A stretch of DNA of 63,081 nt, taken from contig NZ_CAJYOJ010000042.1 of assembly GCF_913776295.1 (NCBI RefSeq), forward strand, positions 1 to 63,081, written 5' to 3'. Shown piece by piece: positions 25,624 to 34,516 of the stretch (position 1 is the first letter of the stretch; each line of letters opens with the position of its first letter). This DNA comes from an uncultured Pedobacter sp. GTDB taxonomy: Bacteria > Bacteroidota > Bacteroidia > Sphingobacteriales > Sphingobacteriaceae. Below the pieces are notes generated by a model. It did not search any database. It saw nothing but the letters and a program-made list of their open reading frames with translations, and had not been told where the DNA came from. A program made the translations under genes and the position numbers.

Positions 25624-27273
25624 TTATTTTAACCGGGTTGGTGGAATGGTATCTGTTCGGATATATTCTCCGGTTACAGCATTTAAAATTCTCACCAGAG
25701 ATGTTCCTTCTATATCTTCCAGCGTTGACGAGGTGTTAAGATCGATATCTGATTGGCTTCTGGCTTTTACCCATTTGCCCAGTGAAGGGTTATAGATGCC
25801 GCCAAGTTTATTCCAAAAACCTTGATCGGCAGGCAGCTGATAATTGAAGCACAGCGTATTCTCTCCACTTTTGTAATATGGCTGGGGAGCGAGTGTAATT
25901 GGATTGATCTTATCGTAAAAGTCGGTATTGGCGATTTTGTAGCCCACTGAAGGCGCATTGTACAAACTGCCACCACCACCTATAAAAATCACATCGATTG
26001 GTGCTGTATTCACATTAACCGTAGTGCCTTCAAAAATGGCAAATCCTGATGCATTTCCAGAATTGGCAAATAAGCCCGAAGTATACAGGCCAAAACCATC
26101 GCCATTACCAGCCGGCGCTTCGGCGGGGGTGGCCAGGGTGTAATTTTTAGCCCTGATCCAATTGGCTGATGCGATTGATTTTGATTTCGATCCATTGATC
26201 ATTTTAGATGATCCACCTACATAAAAGAACGTGCCTTTAGCGGCTTTGCCAGAAGTTAAATCAAATTTATACGTTCTGGCTACTAACCCGGCAGGGTTTT
26301 TTAAGGCATCAGCACCTGTTGCCCAACCTTTTATCGGGAACACGCCTGTTGGTGAGGATGCACCCGCGTTGTTTGTAACTACTACGCAGAAAGGAGTTAC
26401 TGAAAAATCGATATCCCTGGTGGCCATAAATTGCATGTATTCATAGTTCCCGTCTCCGCCTTCTGCATCAGCCATGTAACCCGTAATAATGGCCGAAGCG
26501 ATATCTGGTGTAGAACTTAAGGCAACTGCATCTTTAATAGTACGCATTCTATGATGCGGCTTCAATGTGCCGTTTGCAGTAACGGTATTAAAGATGATAC
26601 CATAATAATTTCCGTTGAAATTAAGTCCGCCCGTGTTGGCGAAAGTGGCAGTTGCTTCTGTGTGCAGGGTAAAATTATCAAAGCCATCATTAATGGTTTT
26701 ATCACCTGCATAAGTATCATTCGGGCCGGCGCCGGGCTCAAATCCGGCTTTTACAATTGCCACCAGCGTACTCTCATAATCGTTAGGTTTAGCCAGGATA
26801 AAACTACTGCCTACCCGGTTAGGTGGAATGGGTACATTGGATGCAATCTTAGTAACAGCATTGGCTGGAACACCGGTAACCTGCAAAATTCCATCTACTC
26901 TTTTTAATACGGCACCTTCAACTTTTATCCCAACAGAATCGCCCGGAACGTACTTCGAGGCATCGGCGCCGATTTGAATGGAGATACCCCTGATTAAACC
27001 TAAACGCCGCCTATCCTGTATAATAAGCAGTCCGGCAGGCAGGTTTTTACCGGAATGATCAGATATAACCACACCAGTGATGCTGCTTGAACCAAACATG
27101 TTCTCGCTGGTAAGCGTAACATCCGAACCTTTATAGAGATTCCTTAAATCATACAGCGGTACATAATCACCTATAACACCGCCAGGATAATTTGATTTCT
27201 TACATGCTGACCATGTTAAGGCCAGCGAGAGAAAAGTTAAGCTATAAAATATTATTTTTTTCATTTTGTTCAT
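25624..27273 (-). CDS. DUF5689-domain surface lipoprotein
   Basis: 549 residues with a lipoprotein signal ending TWSAC (about Cys24). The N-terminal part (about 40-260) shows the DUF5689 pattern: LYDLRNLYKGSDVTL, SITGVVISDHSGKNLPAGLLIIQD, GDSVGIKVEGAVLKRVDG, which is an OB-like nucleic-acid or sugar-binding style fold of unknown role. The C-terminal half is beta-rich. It is 13 bases downstream of the SusD gene, the usual place for SusE/F-like accessory lipoproteins in Bacteroidota uptake loci. I infer surface ligand binding. Confidence 0.82.
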   Translation of the reverse strand: MNKMKKIIFYSLTFLSLALTWSACKKSNYPGGVIGDYVPLYDLRNLYKGSDVTLTSENMFGSSSITGVVISDHSGKNLPAGLLIIQDRRRLGLIRGISIQIGADASKYVPGDSVGIKVEGAVLKRVDGILQVTGVPANAVTKIASNVPIPPNRVGSSFILAKPNDYESTLVAIVKAGFEPGAGPNDTYAGDKTINDGFDNFTLHTEATATFANTGGLNFNGNYYGIIFNTVTANGTLKPHHRMRTIKDAVALSSTPDIASAIITGYMADAEGGDGNYEYMQFMATRDIDFSVTPFCVVVTNNAGASSPTGVFPIKGWATGADALKNPAGLVARTYKFDLTSGKAAKGTFFYVGGSSKMINGSKSKSIASANWIRAKNYTLATPAEAPAGNGDGFGLYTSGLFANSGNASGFAIFEGTTVNVNTAPIDVIFIGGGGSLYNAPSVGYKIANTDFYDKINPITLAPQPYYKSGENTLCFNYQLPADQGFWNKLGGIYNPSLGKWVKARSQSDIDLNTSSTLEDIEGTSLVRILNAVTGEYIRTDTIPPTRLK

Positions 27274-27286
27274 TTTTAATGATTGG

Positions 27287-28852
27287 TTACGGTTTTTGCC
27301 ACCACACGTTTGTGTTGATGGCGTCGGGCCCCTGTTCTGCCACTGCCAGTTGGTAATTGGTTGGATTTGCAGACTGTACGTAAACCGGATAGGTCATCCG
27401 TGCAGGCATGATACCGCCATTTCTCAAACCTGGACCTTTTGGTAAAACCGGATGACCGGTACGGCGATATTCGAACCACTGTTGCATATCGACAAGAAAC
27501 AGTGCGAAATATTTCTGCAGGTGGATCTGTTCCATTTTGCCTTCTGTAGATTGTGTATTGTCCCAATCGATATCGGCATCGGTAACATATTTGGTAAAAG
27601 CTGAAGATGTAGTTGAAGTGGAAAATGCCGGTACCCAATAATTAATCGCATTCGCAATACCAGCATTGTAATAACTGGCCGCCGAGCCTTGGATCCATCC
27701 TTTTACTGCTGCCTCTGCCAGAATAAATTGAAGTTCAGCGTAGTTCATCAGGATACCTGTTTTAGACGATTGTTGTAACGACCTGGCTCCATAAGTACTG
27801 CTTCCTAAGGCTTGATCGTAGGAATAAAAGTAAGCCTGTTTAACCACTCCGGCACCAACGGCGTAACCGCTTGGCACCCCTGAATAGCCCTGTAGCCCTT
27901 GTGCAATTCCTAACCGGTTGGCGCCACCATCGCCATTTGGCGAATTGGCATCGATACGTGGATCTGCCCAATCTCTTAAGTGCTCGATAAAAAAGCTTCC
28001 AATCGCCGGCGATCGGAAATCCTGTACCCTTATCCCATTGACATAAGGATTAACATAGGGATCGGTTCCGGTTAAGCCGGTCCATGGTAAAGTTGCCGAT
28101 TCGCTGTTGTTTGCCATAACCGGATAATTGCCCGGATTGGTATCGATAATTTCTTTGATCTTGGCAATTGCCAGTGCAGAAACTTCTGATTTTCCAGATA
28201 CCCTAAGCAGCAACCTTAAGTACAACGAGTTACAGAACTTACGCCATTTTGCTATGTTGCCTTTAAATACCGGGTCGCTTGATGGGCTTATCGCCACGCC
28301 TGAGCTTAGCAAAGTGTTGGCTTCTTCCAGTTTCTTGAACATATCCAGATAAATATCCTTTTGTTTATCAAATTTGGGTTCTAAAACACCTGTACTGCCC
28401 TGGTTGGATTGAAAATACGGGATATCGCCATAAGTGTCTGATAACATGGAATAAACCCATGATTGGCAAACCAAAGAAATGCCCTGGTATGATTTATTTT
28501 CCATACCTGGTTTACTTGCTAGTTTGTAGATATCTTTAAAGTTGGTCAACTGAACATACCAGGCATTCCATAAATAATCAGAAAAGGTACTTCTGTATTC
28601 GTACCTAAACACTGTTCCATCACCATCGCTGATGCTAACCGTTACCTGCATCAATTCGTTATTGAAGTTGCGGTTACGGATCATGCCGCTGGTAAGGGTA
28701 TTAACCAGGGCCGGTGCCAATAATTTATCAGGTGTGGTTGACAGGATATTGATTGGATCCGTATTGACTTGCTGAAAATTTTTATCGCATGATGAAAGTG
28801 TGGTAGCAGACACCAGTACAGCTGCGATAATTTTATATAGATTCTTTTTCAT
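27287..28852 (-). CDS. SusD/RagB-family lipoprotein
   Basis: 521 residues from MKKNLYKIIAAVLVSATTLSSC (ATG 28852), with the lipobox Cys at about 22; the longer frame to 29041 overlaps the SusC gene. It resembles the SusD-like_2 group: FQQVNTDPINILSTTPDKLLAPAL, QSWVYSMLSDTYGDIPY, and the C-terminal EYRRTGHPVLPKGPG. SusD proteins cap the SusC barrel and bind ligands outside the cell. It is 10 bases after the SusC stop. The ligand is unknown. Confidence 0.92.
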   Translation of the reverse strand: MKKNLYKIIAAVLVSATTLSSCDKNFQQVNTDPINILSTTPDKLLAPALVNTLTSGMIRNRNFNNELMQVTVSISDGDGTVFRYEYRSTFSDYLWNAWYVQLTNFKDIYKLASKPGMENKSYQGISLVCQSWVYSMLSDTYGDIPYFQSNQGSTGVLEPKFDKQKDIYLDMFKKLEEANTLLSSGVAISPSSDPVFKGNIAKWRKFCNSLYLRLLLRVSGKSEVSALAIAKIKEIIDTNPGNYPVMANNSESATLPWTGLTGTDPYVNPYVNGIRVQDFRSPAIGSFFIEHLRDWADPRIDANSPNGDGGANRLGIAQGLQGYSGVPSGYAVGAGVVKQAYFYSYDQALGSSTYGARSLQQSSKTGILMNYAELQFILAEAAVKGWIQGSAASYYNAGIANAINYWVPAFSTSTTSSAFTKYVTDADIDWDNTQSTEGKMEQIHLQKYFALFLVDMQQWFEYRRTGHPVLPKGPGLRNGGIMPARMTYPVYVQSANPTNYQLAVAEQGPDAINTNVWWQKP

Positions 28853-28862
28853 GTTTAAAAGA

Positions 28863-31800
28863 TTATATGCCAATTGATAAATTGAAACCAAAAGTTCTGG
28901 TTGATGGGAATTGACCGATCTCAAAACCCGTAACGATATCAGAGCCGCTAAGCGTTCCAAATTCCGGATCGAACATCGGCCACGGCGACCAGATGAAAAG
29001 ATTTCGGCCATAAACCCCGAAGGTTGCAGCAGAGAGGCCAATCCTTTTAAGAAAACGTGGATTAAACCTATAATTTAAAGAAGCTTCCCTAAATTTAATA
29101 AAATCGGTACTGAAAGTGCTGCCCTCCGCATTATCTGTTCCCGCGTGCGAGCGATAATATTCGTCAATATCATAAGCAACTGTGGTATTCGGAACATAAG
29201 AGCCATTTGCCAGCTGGACCACACCATTACCCACAATACCATTATATCTACCAGGAAGTGTACTGGTTAATTTACCCTGCTCCACCATTTTGTAGTTTAA
29301 TAAAGAATGTGCAACGGCGCCTACCTGCGCATCAAACAGCACGTTTAAACTGATATTACGGTAAGCAAATGTACTTCCAATACTGAATTTGTATTTAGGC
29401 ATGGTATTGCCGAGGTATACGACATCATTGGTGATTTTGGCAAATCCTGTGGTAGCATCATAAACTACATTGCCCTGTGGATCGCGTACATATCCCCTGC
29501 CATATAAATCGCCCATGCTGCCACCCACTTTGGCCACAATCTGGCCACCTGCAACCGGACCGGTACGTAAAATGATAGAACTATCCGATAATGCTTTGAT
29601 GATGTTGGTATTCGATGCAAATGTGGCATTCATCGTCCATTTAAAACCACTTTTTGTAACGATTGGTGTTCCGTTTAAGGCCACCTCTACTCCCGAGTTG
29701 TTTACCTGCCCGGCATTAATCAATGCCTGGTTATATCCTGTTGAGCGGTCAACTATCCGGGTTAAAATCTGGTTTTTGGTATTGCCTGCGTAAACAGCCA
29801 CATCAAATCCTAACCTTCCTTTAAATAAACTTACTTCAGTACCTACCTCGTAAGTGGTGGTTTTAAGTGGTTTTAAGTTTTCGTTTGGTAAAATGGTTGG
29901 GTTTACAAGCGCGCTGTCGGGATAAGTACCGTTTGATGCCAGAGAATAAGTATAGGCTGTACGGTAAGGTGTGGTACCGCCGCTGCCAACCTGTGAAACT
30001 GAAGCCCGTAATTTAGCAAAACTGATTGCTTTGGGCAGTTTGAAGAATTCTGAAAGCACAAAACTGGTGCTAATTGCCGGGTAGAAAAAACCAACATTGT
30101 CTGTTCTGGTAGCAGTAGCTAATACACTGCTCCAGTCTTTACGTCCGGTAAGCTCCACATACCAGTAGTTTTTGTAGTTGGTAGATAAAACCCCATAAAA
30201 ACTATTAATCCTGTATCGGCTGGTATCTGGAATAGAAATTAATGGGTACAGATTGTTCGTTAACTCATAGATATTTGGTACAATCAAACCGTCGGCACGT
30301 AGATCCGATTTATTATATTTATTTCGTAACTCACTTCCACCAAAAGTAGCATTGATGCCAAAGTTTTTATTGATTTTTTTATCATACCTTAACAAGAAAT
30401 CGATGTTAGTTTCTTGCGCATTGATGTGCTGCTGCCGGGTTGAACCTTTAGGTAAACGGCTACCCGCATCGTAAGGACGATCTTGTGCACGTTTCTCATT
30501 TGAATAATCGATACTGGATCTTAATAATAAACTTAATTCTTTTGTGAACTGATAGCTGGCCTGAATATTTGCAGTAACATTATTACGCCCTGTTCGGTTA
30601 ATAAATTCATTAACCACGGCATAAGGATTCTCCGGGAACGAACTGAAAGGGTATTTAATTGATAAATTTTCTTTGCCAATCGCCCAATAATTTTTGATCC
30701 AATCTAAACTTGCATTCGGCTGCCAGAAAATAAACCAGTACATTAACGATTGATTACCATAACCTGCGCCCGGAAGGTTATCGCTAAACCGATTGCCGTA
30801 GTTGATTTTAGTGGCAATTTTTAACTTAGAGGTTACATCTGTATTGGTTGATAAGGTAAGTGTAGTACGTTCGATACCAGTGTTGGGTACGATCCAGGTA
30901 TTATTCTGGTTGGTAACCGAAAAGCGGGCCGTGGTATTTTTATACCGGCCATCTAGGCTCAGGGAGTTGGTTAAATTATCACCAGTGCTGAAGAAATCCC
31001 TGATCTGGTTTTTGTAAGGTACCCAAGGCGTTCTGGTTTTACCTGCAGTTTGCGTAACCGGATCGTATTGGAAAAACATTTGGCCATCAAACCGAGGGCC
31101 GTAGGCAGAACTGGTTCCGCTTGTACTCGATCCATCGGCACTAGCACCGTAAGAATAATAGGCTGCACCATCTAATCCCTGACCATACTCATACTGCATA
31201 TCCGGCCAACGGTTAACTTTTTCAAAAGATCCGTTGGAAGTAAATCGGATGTTAACTTTTTTATGTTTTGAACTGCCTGACTTGGTGGTGATAATGATCG
31301 CGCCGTTTGCCCCTCGCTGTCCGTAAAGGGCGGCAGCTCCTGGTCCTTTTAATACAGTTACACTTTCAATATCCTCCGCGTTGATGTCGTTAATTGAACT
31401 TCCGTAATCAGCCGGCATATTATCACTGCCTGTGCCATATACGCCGTCAGAACTGTTGGCTGTACGTCTGCCACCCGAATTATTGATCACCACTCCATCC
31501 AAAACAATCAAAGCTTCGTTATCGCCTGTCAGGTTATTCTCGCCTCTTAATATGATCTTATTTGAACCCGCGGGACCACTGTTCGATCTGATCAGGTTTA
31601 AACCGGCAACCTTGCCCGAAAGTGCATCGGTCCAATTGGTAGAAACAGCTTCAGTTAACTGGTTGCTATCAATTTTAGTCACCGCGTAACCTAATGCTTT
31701 CTCTTGCCTTTTGATACCTAAAGCAGTAACTACCACCTCGTTTAATGAGTTATCTGCCTGTACCATTTTAAAATTAACACGCGTGGTTGTCCCATTGTTA

Positions 31801-32360
31801 ACTTTTACCTGTTGATTTCTGGCAATTTCGTAAGAAATAAATCTCGCTTCAATAGTATAAATGCCTTCGGCTGCATTTAGATTATATTCACCGTTGTTGT
31901 TGGTTTGTCCAACGATATTCAGTTCAATAATTTTAACGGTGGCGGCCGGAATGGGTTCATTGTTTTCATCCACAACCCTCCCGCTAACCCGACCTATACT
32001 GGTGTTTTTTGCGGTAATCAGGATATTACCCGTACCACTGGCTTTATAGGTAAAAGGCATACCTCTTAAAAGCAGATCCAAAATTTCAAAAACAGATCTT
32101 GTTCCCCTGGAAACATACACTTTTTTCTGATCATTGAGCTGATTATTATTGTAGGCAATATGATTGCCGCTCAGCTTTTCTAATGTTTCAAAAGCTTTTT
32201 TTAATGTCATGCCATCCGCTTCGAATAAAATTTTTTTATCGCTTTGTGCATGGGTATATAGAGAGAAAGAGAGCAGATTCAACATCGTTATGGCTATGAT
32301 TACCATAATTTTTGAGGGATACTGATGGAAGATTTTAATCCACCTGGTATTAATTTTCAT
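28863..32360 (-). CDS. SusC/RagA-family TonB-linked outer-membrane transporter
   Basis: 1165 residues from MKINTRWIKIFHQYP (ATG 32360). A signal peptide ends YTHAQ (about 39). Then an STN/FecA-like signalling domain (about 45-110, DGMTLKKAFETLEKLSGNHIAY), a carboxypeptidase-like beta domain (VSGRVVDENNEPIPAATVKI), a plug with NEVVVTALGIKRQEKALGY and the RGANGAIIITTKSG motif, and a large barrel ending FGFNLSIGI. The STN domain is what lets these receptors signal to FecR, and the gene sits directly after fecR-like and sigma genes. It pairs with SusD for TonB-driven uptake. Confidence 0.95.
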   Translation of the reverse strand: MKINTRWIKIFHQYPSKIMVIIAITMLNLLSFSLYTHAQSDKKILFEADGMTLKKAFETLEKLSGNHIAYNNNQLNDQKKVYVSRGTRSVFEILDLLLRGMPFTYKASGTGNILITAKNTSIGRVSGRVVDENNEPIPAATVKIIELNIVGQTNNNGEYNLNAAEGIYTIEARFISYEIARNQQVKVNNGTTTRVNFKMVQADNSLNEVVVTALGIKRQEKALGYAVTKIDSNQLTEAVSTNWTDALSGKVAGLNLIRSNSGPAGSNKIILRGENNLTGDNEALIVLDGVVINNSGGRRTANSSDGVYGTGSDNMPADYGSSINDINAEDIESVTVLKGPGAAALYGQRGANGAIIITTKSGSSKHKKVNIRFTSNGSFEKVNRWPDMQYEYGQGLDGAAYYSYGASADGSSTSGTSSAYGPRFDGQMFFQYDPVTQTAGKTRTPWVPYKNQIRDFFSTGDNLTNSLSLDGRYKNTTARFSVTNQNNTWIVPNTGIERTTLTLSTNTDVTSKLKIATKINYGNRFSDNLPGAGYGNQSLMYWFIFWQPNASLDWIKNYWAIGKENLSIKYPFSSFPENPYAVVNEFINRTGRNNVTANIQASYQFTKELSLLLRSSIDYSNEKRAQDRPYDAGSRLPKGSTRQQHINAQETNIDFLLRYDKKINKNFGINATFGGSELRNKYNKSDLRADGLIVPNIYELTNNLYPLISIPDTSRYRINSFYGVLSTNYKNYWYVELTGRKDWSSVLATATRTDNVGFFYPAISTSFVLSEFFKLPKAISFAKLRASVSQVGSGGTTPYRTAYTYSLASNGTYPDSALVNPTILPNENLKPLKTTTYEVGTEVSLFKGRLGFDVAVYAGNTKNQILTRIVDRSTGYNQALINAGQVNNSGVEVALNGTPIVTKSGFKWTMNATFASNTNIIKALSDSSIILRTGPVAGGQIVAKVGGSMGDLYGRGYVRDPQGNVVYDATTGFAKITNDVVYLGNTMPKYKFSIGSTFAYRNISLNVLFDAQVGAVAHSLLNYKMVEQGKLTSTLPGRYNGIVGNGVVQLANGSYVPNTTVAYDIDEYYRSHAGTDNAEGSTFSTDFIKFREASLNYRFNPRFLKRIGLSAATFGVYGRNLFIWSPWPMFDPEFGTLSGSDIVTGFEIGQFPSTRTFGFNLSIGI

Positions 32361-32482
32361 ATCTTTACTAAGTTTTACTTTGTCAAATGAGTATACAGTT
32401 TTCAGGGCTTGAAATGTGTCCAGCATTTCGAGCCATTTTTCGGTTAAGTAATTTTATATCATATCTATTTTTTGGTTTGCCG

Positions 32483-33481
32483 TTAATAAATGATTACTTT
32501 ATTTTCATAGATTTCATATTTTGAATCAGAAAGCCTGGCAATGACGTCCATGATCTGCTTTACTGAGCATTTATCAAATTTTGCGGTAAGTTTTATCCCT
32601 TTTAAGGTTTCCTTTTTAATTTCAACATCAAGATCATATTCACGGGCAATCACCTCGGCGATCTCGCTCAGGGGTTTATCGTAAAAAAAGATTTTATATT
32701 CCCTCCAGCTTTCAAAATCGACTGCGTTTACCTCTTTTCGGGTAAACTGTCCATCATTCTTATTGATGCTGATTTGCTGATTTGGTACGAGGAACTGTAC
32801 ATTAGGCATTTTTCCCTGGTTTTTAAATACTACCCCTACTTTACCCGTTTGCACGGTAACGCTGATGTTTTTTGAGTACAGATAGGCATTAATATTAAAT
32901 GACGTACCTAAAACCGTAGTACTTACGTTTCCTGTATAAACAATAAAAGGTTGTCTGCTGCGGTGTTGAACATCGAAAAATGCTTCGCCTGCTAAGTAAA
33001 CGATGCGTTTACCTGTGTTAAAATTTAACGCGTACCGGATTTTTGTATCGCCATTTAAATATACGTTAGAACCGTCGGGCAAGGTCACCAGTCTTTTCTG
33101 CCCCCTGGGATTATAAATTTCATGGTAAGCAACAGCTTCCATTTTTTTTGGATGGAAATTATTAAAATAAATGATTGGCAATAAAGCAATCACCACAATT
33201 GCGGCTGCTATTGTAAGATAGATGCGGTAGTTAGTTTTTCTGACTGTTGCCGGTTGTTCAGCACTATTTTTGATATGCTGTTGGACGGCCGACCAGCTTT
33301 TTTGCTGATTTACAGGGTTGTTCAAAGAATAATCCGCTGCTTCAAAAGCCTGTAAGGTTTTTCTGAAAACCTGCTGGTGTTCGCGGTTGCTTTCCACCCA
33401 GATTAGTAACTCATTTAAATCGTCAGTTCCGATGGTTTTCTTGCTGTAGTGTTCTATTAATCTGTAGTAACGTTCGTCCAT
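32483..33481 (-). CDS. FecR-family anti-sigma factor
   Basis: 332 residues. A cytoplasmic N-terminal helical domain (1-80) is followed by one membrane helix (about 87-106, YLTIAAAIVVIALLPIIYF) and a periplasmic FecR domain (YNPRGQKRLVTLPDGSNVYL, GEAFFDVQHRSRQPFIV, VLGTSFNINAY), then a C-terminal STN-like segment (PLSEIAEVIAREYDLDVEI). It should hold the adjacent sigma factor until the SusC STN domain reports ligand. It lies between the sigma gene and susC, all on the minus strand. Confidence 0.93.
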   Translation of the reverse strand: MDERYYRLIEHYSKKTIGTDDLNELLIWVESNREHQQVFRKTLQAFEAADYSLNNPVNQQKSWSAVQQHIKNSAEQPATVRKTNYRIYLTIAAAIVVIALLPIIYFNNFHPKKMEAVAYHEIYNPRGQKRLVTLPDGSNVYLNGDTKIRYALNFNTGKRIVYLAGEAFFDVQHRSRQPFIVYTGNVSTTVLGTSFNINAYLYSKNISVTVQTGKVGVVFKNQGKMPNVQFLVPNQQISINKNDGQFTRKEVNAVDFESWREYKIFFYDKPLSEIAEVIAREYDLDVEIKKETLKGIKLTAKFDKCSVKQIMDVIARLSDSKYEIYENKVIIY

Positions 33482-33885
33482 TTAGTAATGCGGTTCTGAA
33501 CGTAAGACAGATTAACCGATACTTATACGTAGCGAAAAACATCAAGTTATTGTTAAGAAATCGTTAAGTATAAAGAGTTACACGCGGTCTCAAATCAAAT
33601 AATGCCTGAAAGAATGATTAATCAGGAAAATATGAGTGTTTGTGAATAAAGGGGCTTTTTACAGATCTTTATGCCCGGATATTGCTGAGAGCACCTGCCT
33701 AAGTTTAATAAACCTTGTTGCCGGGAAGAGCTTTCGATTCTTCATCTGAAACCGTACCATAAGCTTAATGGAAGGCCATTACGGAAAACTGTATCTGCTG
33801 CTTAAAGCTGATGAAAGTAATATTTCGATGAATGATCTTTTGAAAACGATTAGGATCATCTTAAGTGTGGTACGAAAAAATAGAT
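33482..33885. other. Gap between sigma factor and fecR genes
   Basis: About 400 bases, long for a sigma/anti-sigma pair. A plus-strand frame at 33768-33893 (41 codons, MEGHYGKLYLLLKADESN) is too short and unsupported to call. No clear palindrome or terminator. It may hold the promoter used by the sigma factor to drive fecR and susCD. Confidence 0.4.
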
Positions 33886-34452
33886 TTAAATAGCCGAACG
33901 GTCGGTAGCGAGCGATCGAAAATTTTTAACGGCCTGATAAAGTAAGGTTTCTACAGTTCTGATCGAGATACCTAGTAAATCTGCAATAATGCTTTTCTCG
34001 AGCATATCGATGCGGCTCATTAAAAGCACCTCCCGCTGCCGGTCTGGTAACCGTTTAATCAACTCCATAATTTCGGAATAAGATTCCCTGCTGGCAAGCT
34101 GTTCGTGCGGATTTAGATAGCTATCCGGATAATCTAGCGAATCTTCACGATCATTAATACTTAAAATATGGAATTTTACCCGTTGAACTTCATTAAAGGC
34201 TAGATTTTTAGCCGCGGTAAACAGGTACTTTTTGATTGACCTGATCTGCAGTTCATTTCTTTTGTCCCAGAGCTTCATAAAAAGATCAGCAACAAGCTCT
34301 TCAGCCCTATTGTGATCTTTAATATAGATAGTGATAAATTTGCATAAGGCAGGATAATACCTGTTGAAAAGCGTTTCTAATGCAAGGCTGTCCTGATTGA
34401 TCATCAGAGACATTAAATCTTCGTCACTTTTGCTTAAGTATACATCCTTCAT
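33886..34452 (-). CDS. ECF sigma factor, FecI/Bacteroidetes family-1 type
   Basis: 188 residues. Region 2 includes LETLFNRYYPALCKFITIYI and ADLFMKLWDKRNELQ; region 4 includes LPDRQREVLLMSRIDMLEKSIIADLLGISIRTVETLLYQAVKNF, a helix-turn-helix. It recruits RNA polymerase to a small set of promoters and is expected to be controlled by the downstream FecR. It heads the minus-strand locus that ends with the phosphodiesterase. A -7-like TACTTTTG lies eight bases before its ATG. Confidence 0.93.
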   Translation of the reverse strand: MKDVYLSKSDEDLMSLMINQDSLALETLFNRYYPALCKFITIYIKDHNRAEELVADLFMKLWDKRNELQIRSIKKYLFTAAKNLAFNEVQRVKFHILSINDREDSLDYPDSYLNPHEQLASRESYSEIMELIKRLPDRQREVLLMSRIDMLEKSIIADLLGISIRTVETLLYQAVKNFRSLATDRSAI

Positions 34453-34460
34453 CTTGCCAG

Positions 34461-34468
34461 CAAAAGTA
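34461..34468 (-). promoter_or_regulatory. -7 element TACTTTTG before the sigma gene
   Basis: Matches TAnnTTTG exactly on the minus strand, eight bases before the start codon. A TTTG lies 27 bases upstream, longer than the usual spacing, so the -33 is uncertain. If used, the transcript would have almost no leader. Confidence 0.4.
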
Positions 34469-34516
34469 GCCAGACAACGTTACGCTAATATTAAGCAAAC
34501 TTATATTTTAGGTTAC

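Noticed and set aside
27276..27638. 120-codon minus-strand frame
   Set aside because: Out-of-frame shadow of the SusD gene.
28853..29041. Extended SusD start
   Set aside because: It runs inside the SusC gene; ATG 28852 gives a lipoprotein signal.
33768..33893. 41-codon plus-strand frame in the sigma/FecR gap
   Set aside because: Too short, no recognised family and no ribosome-site support.
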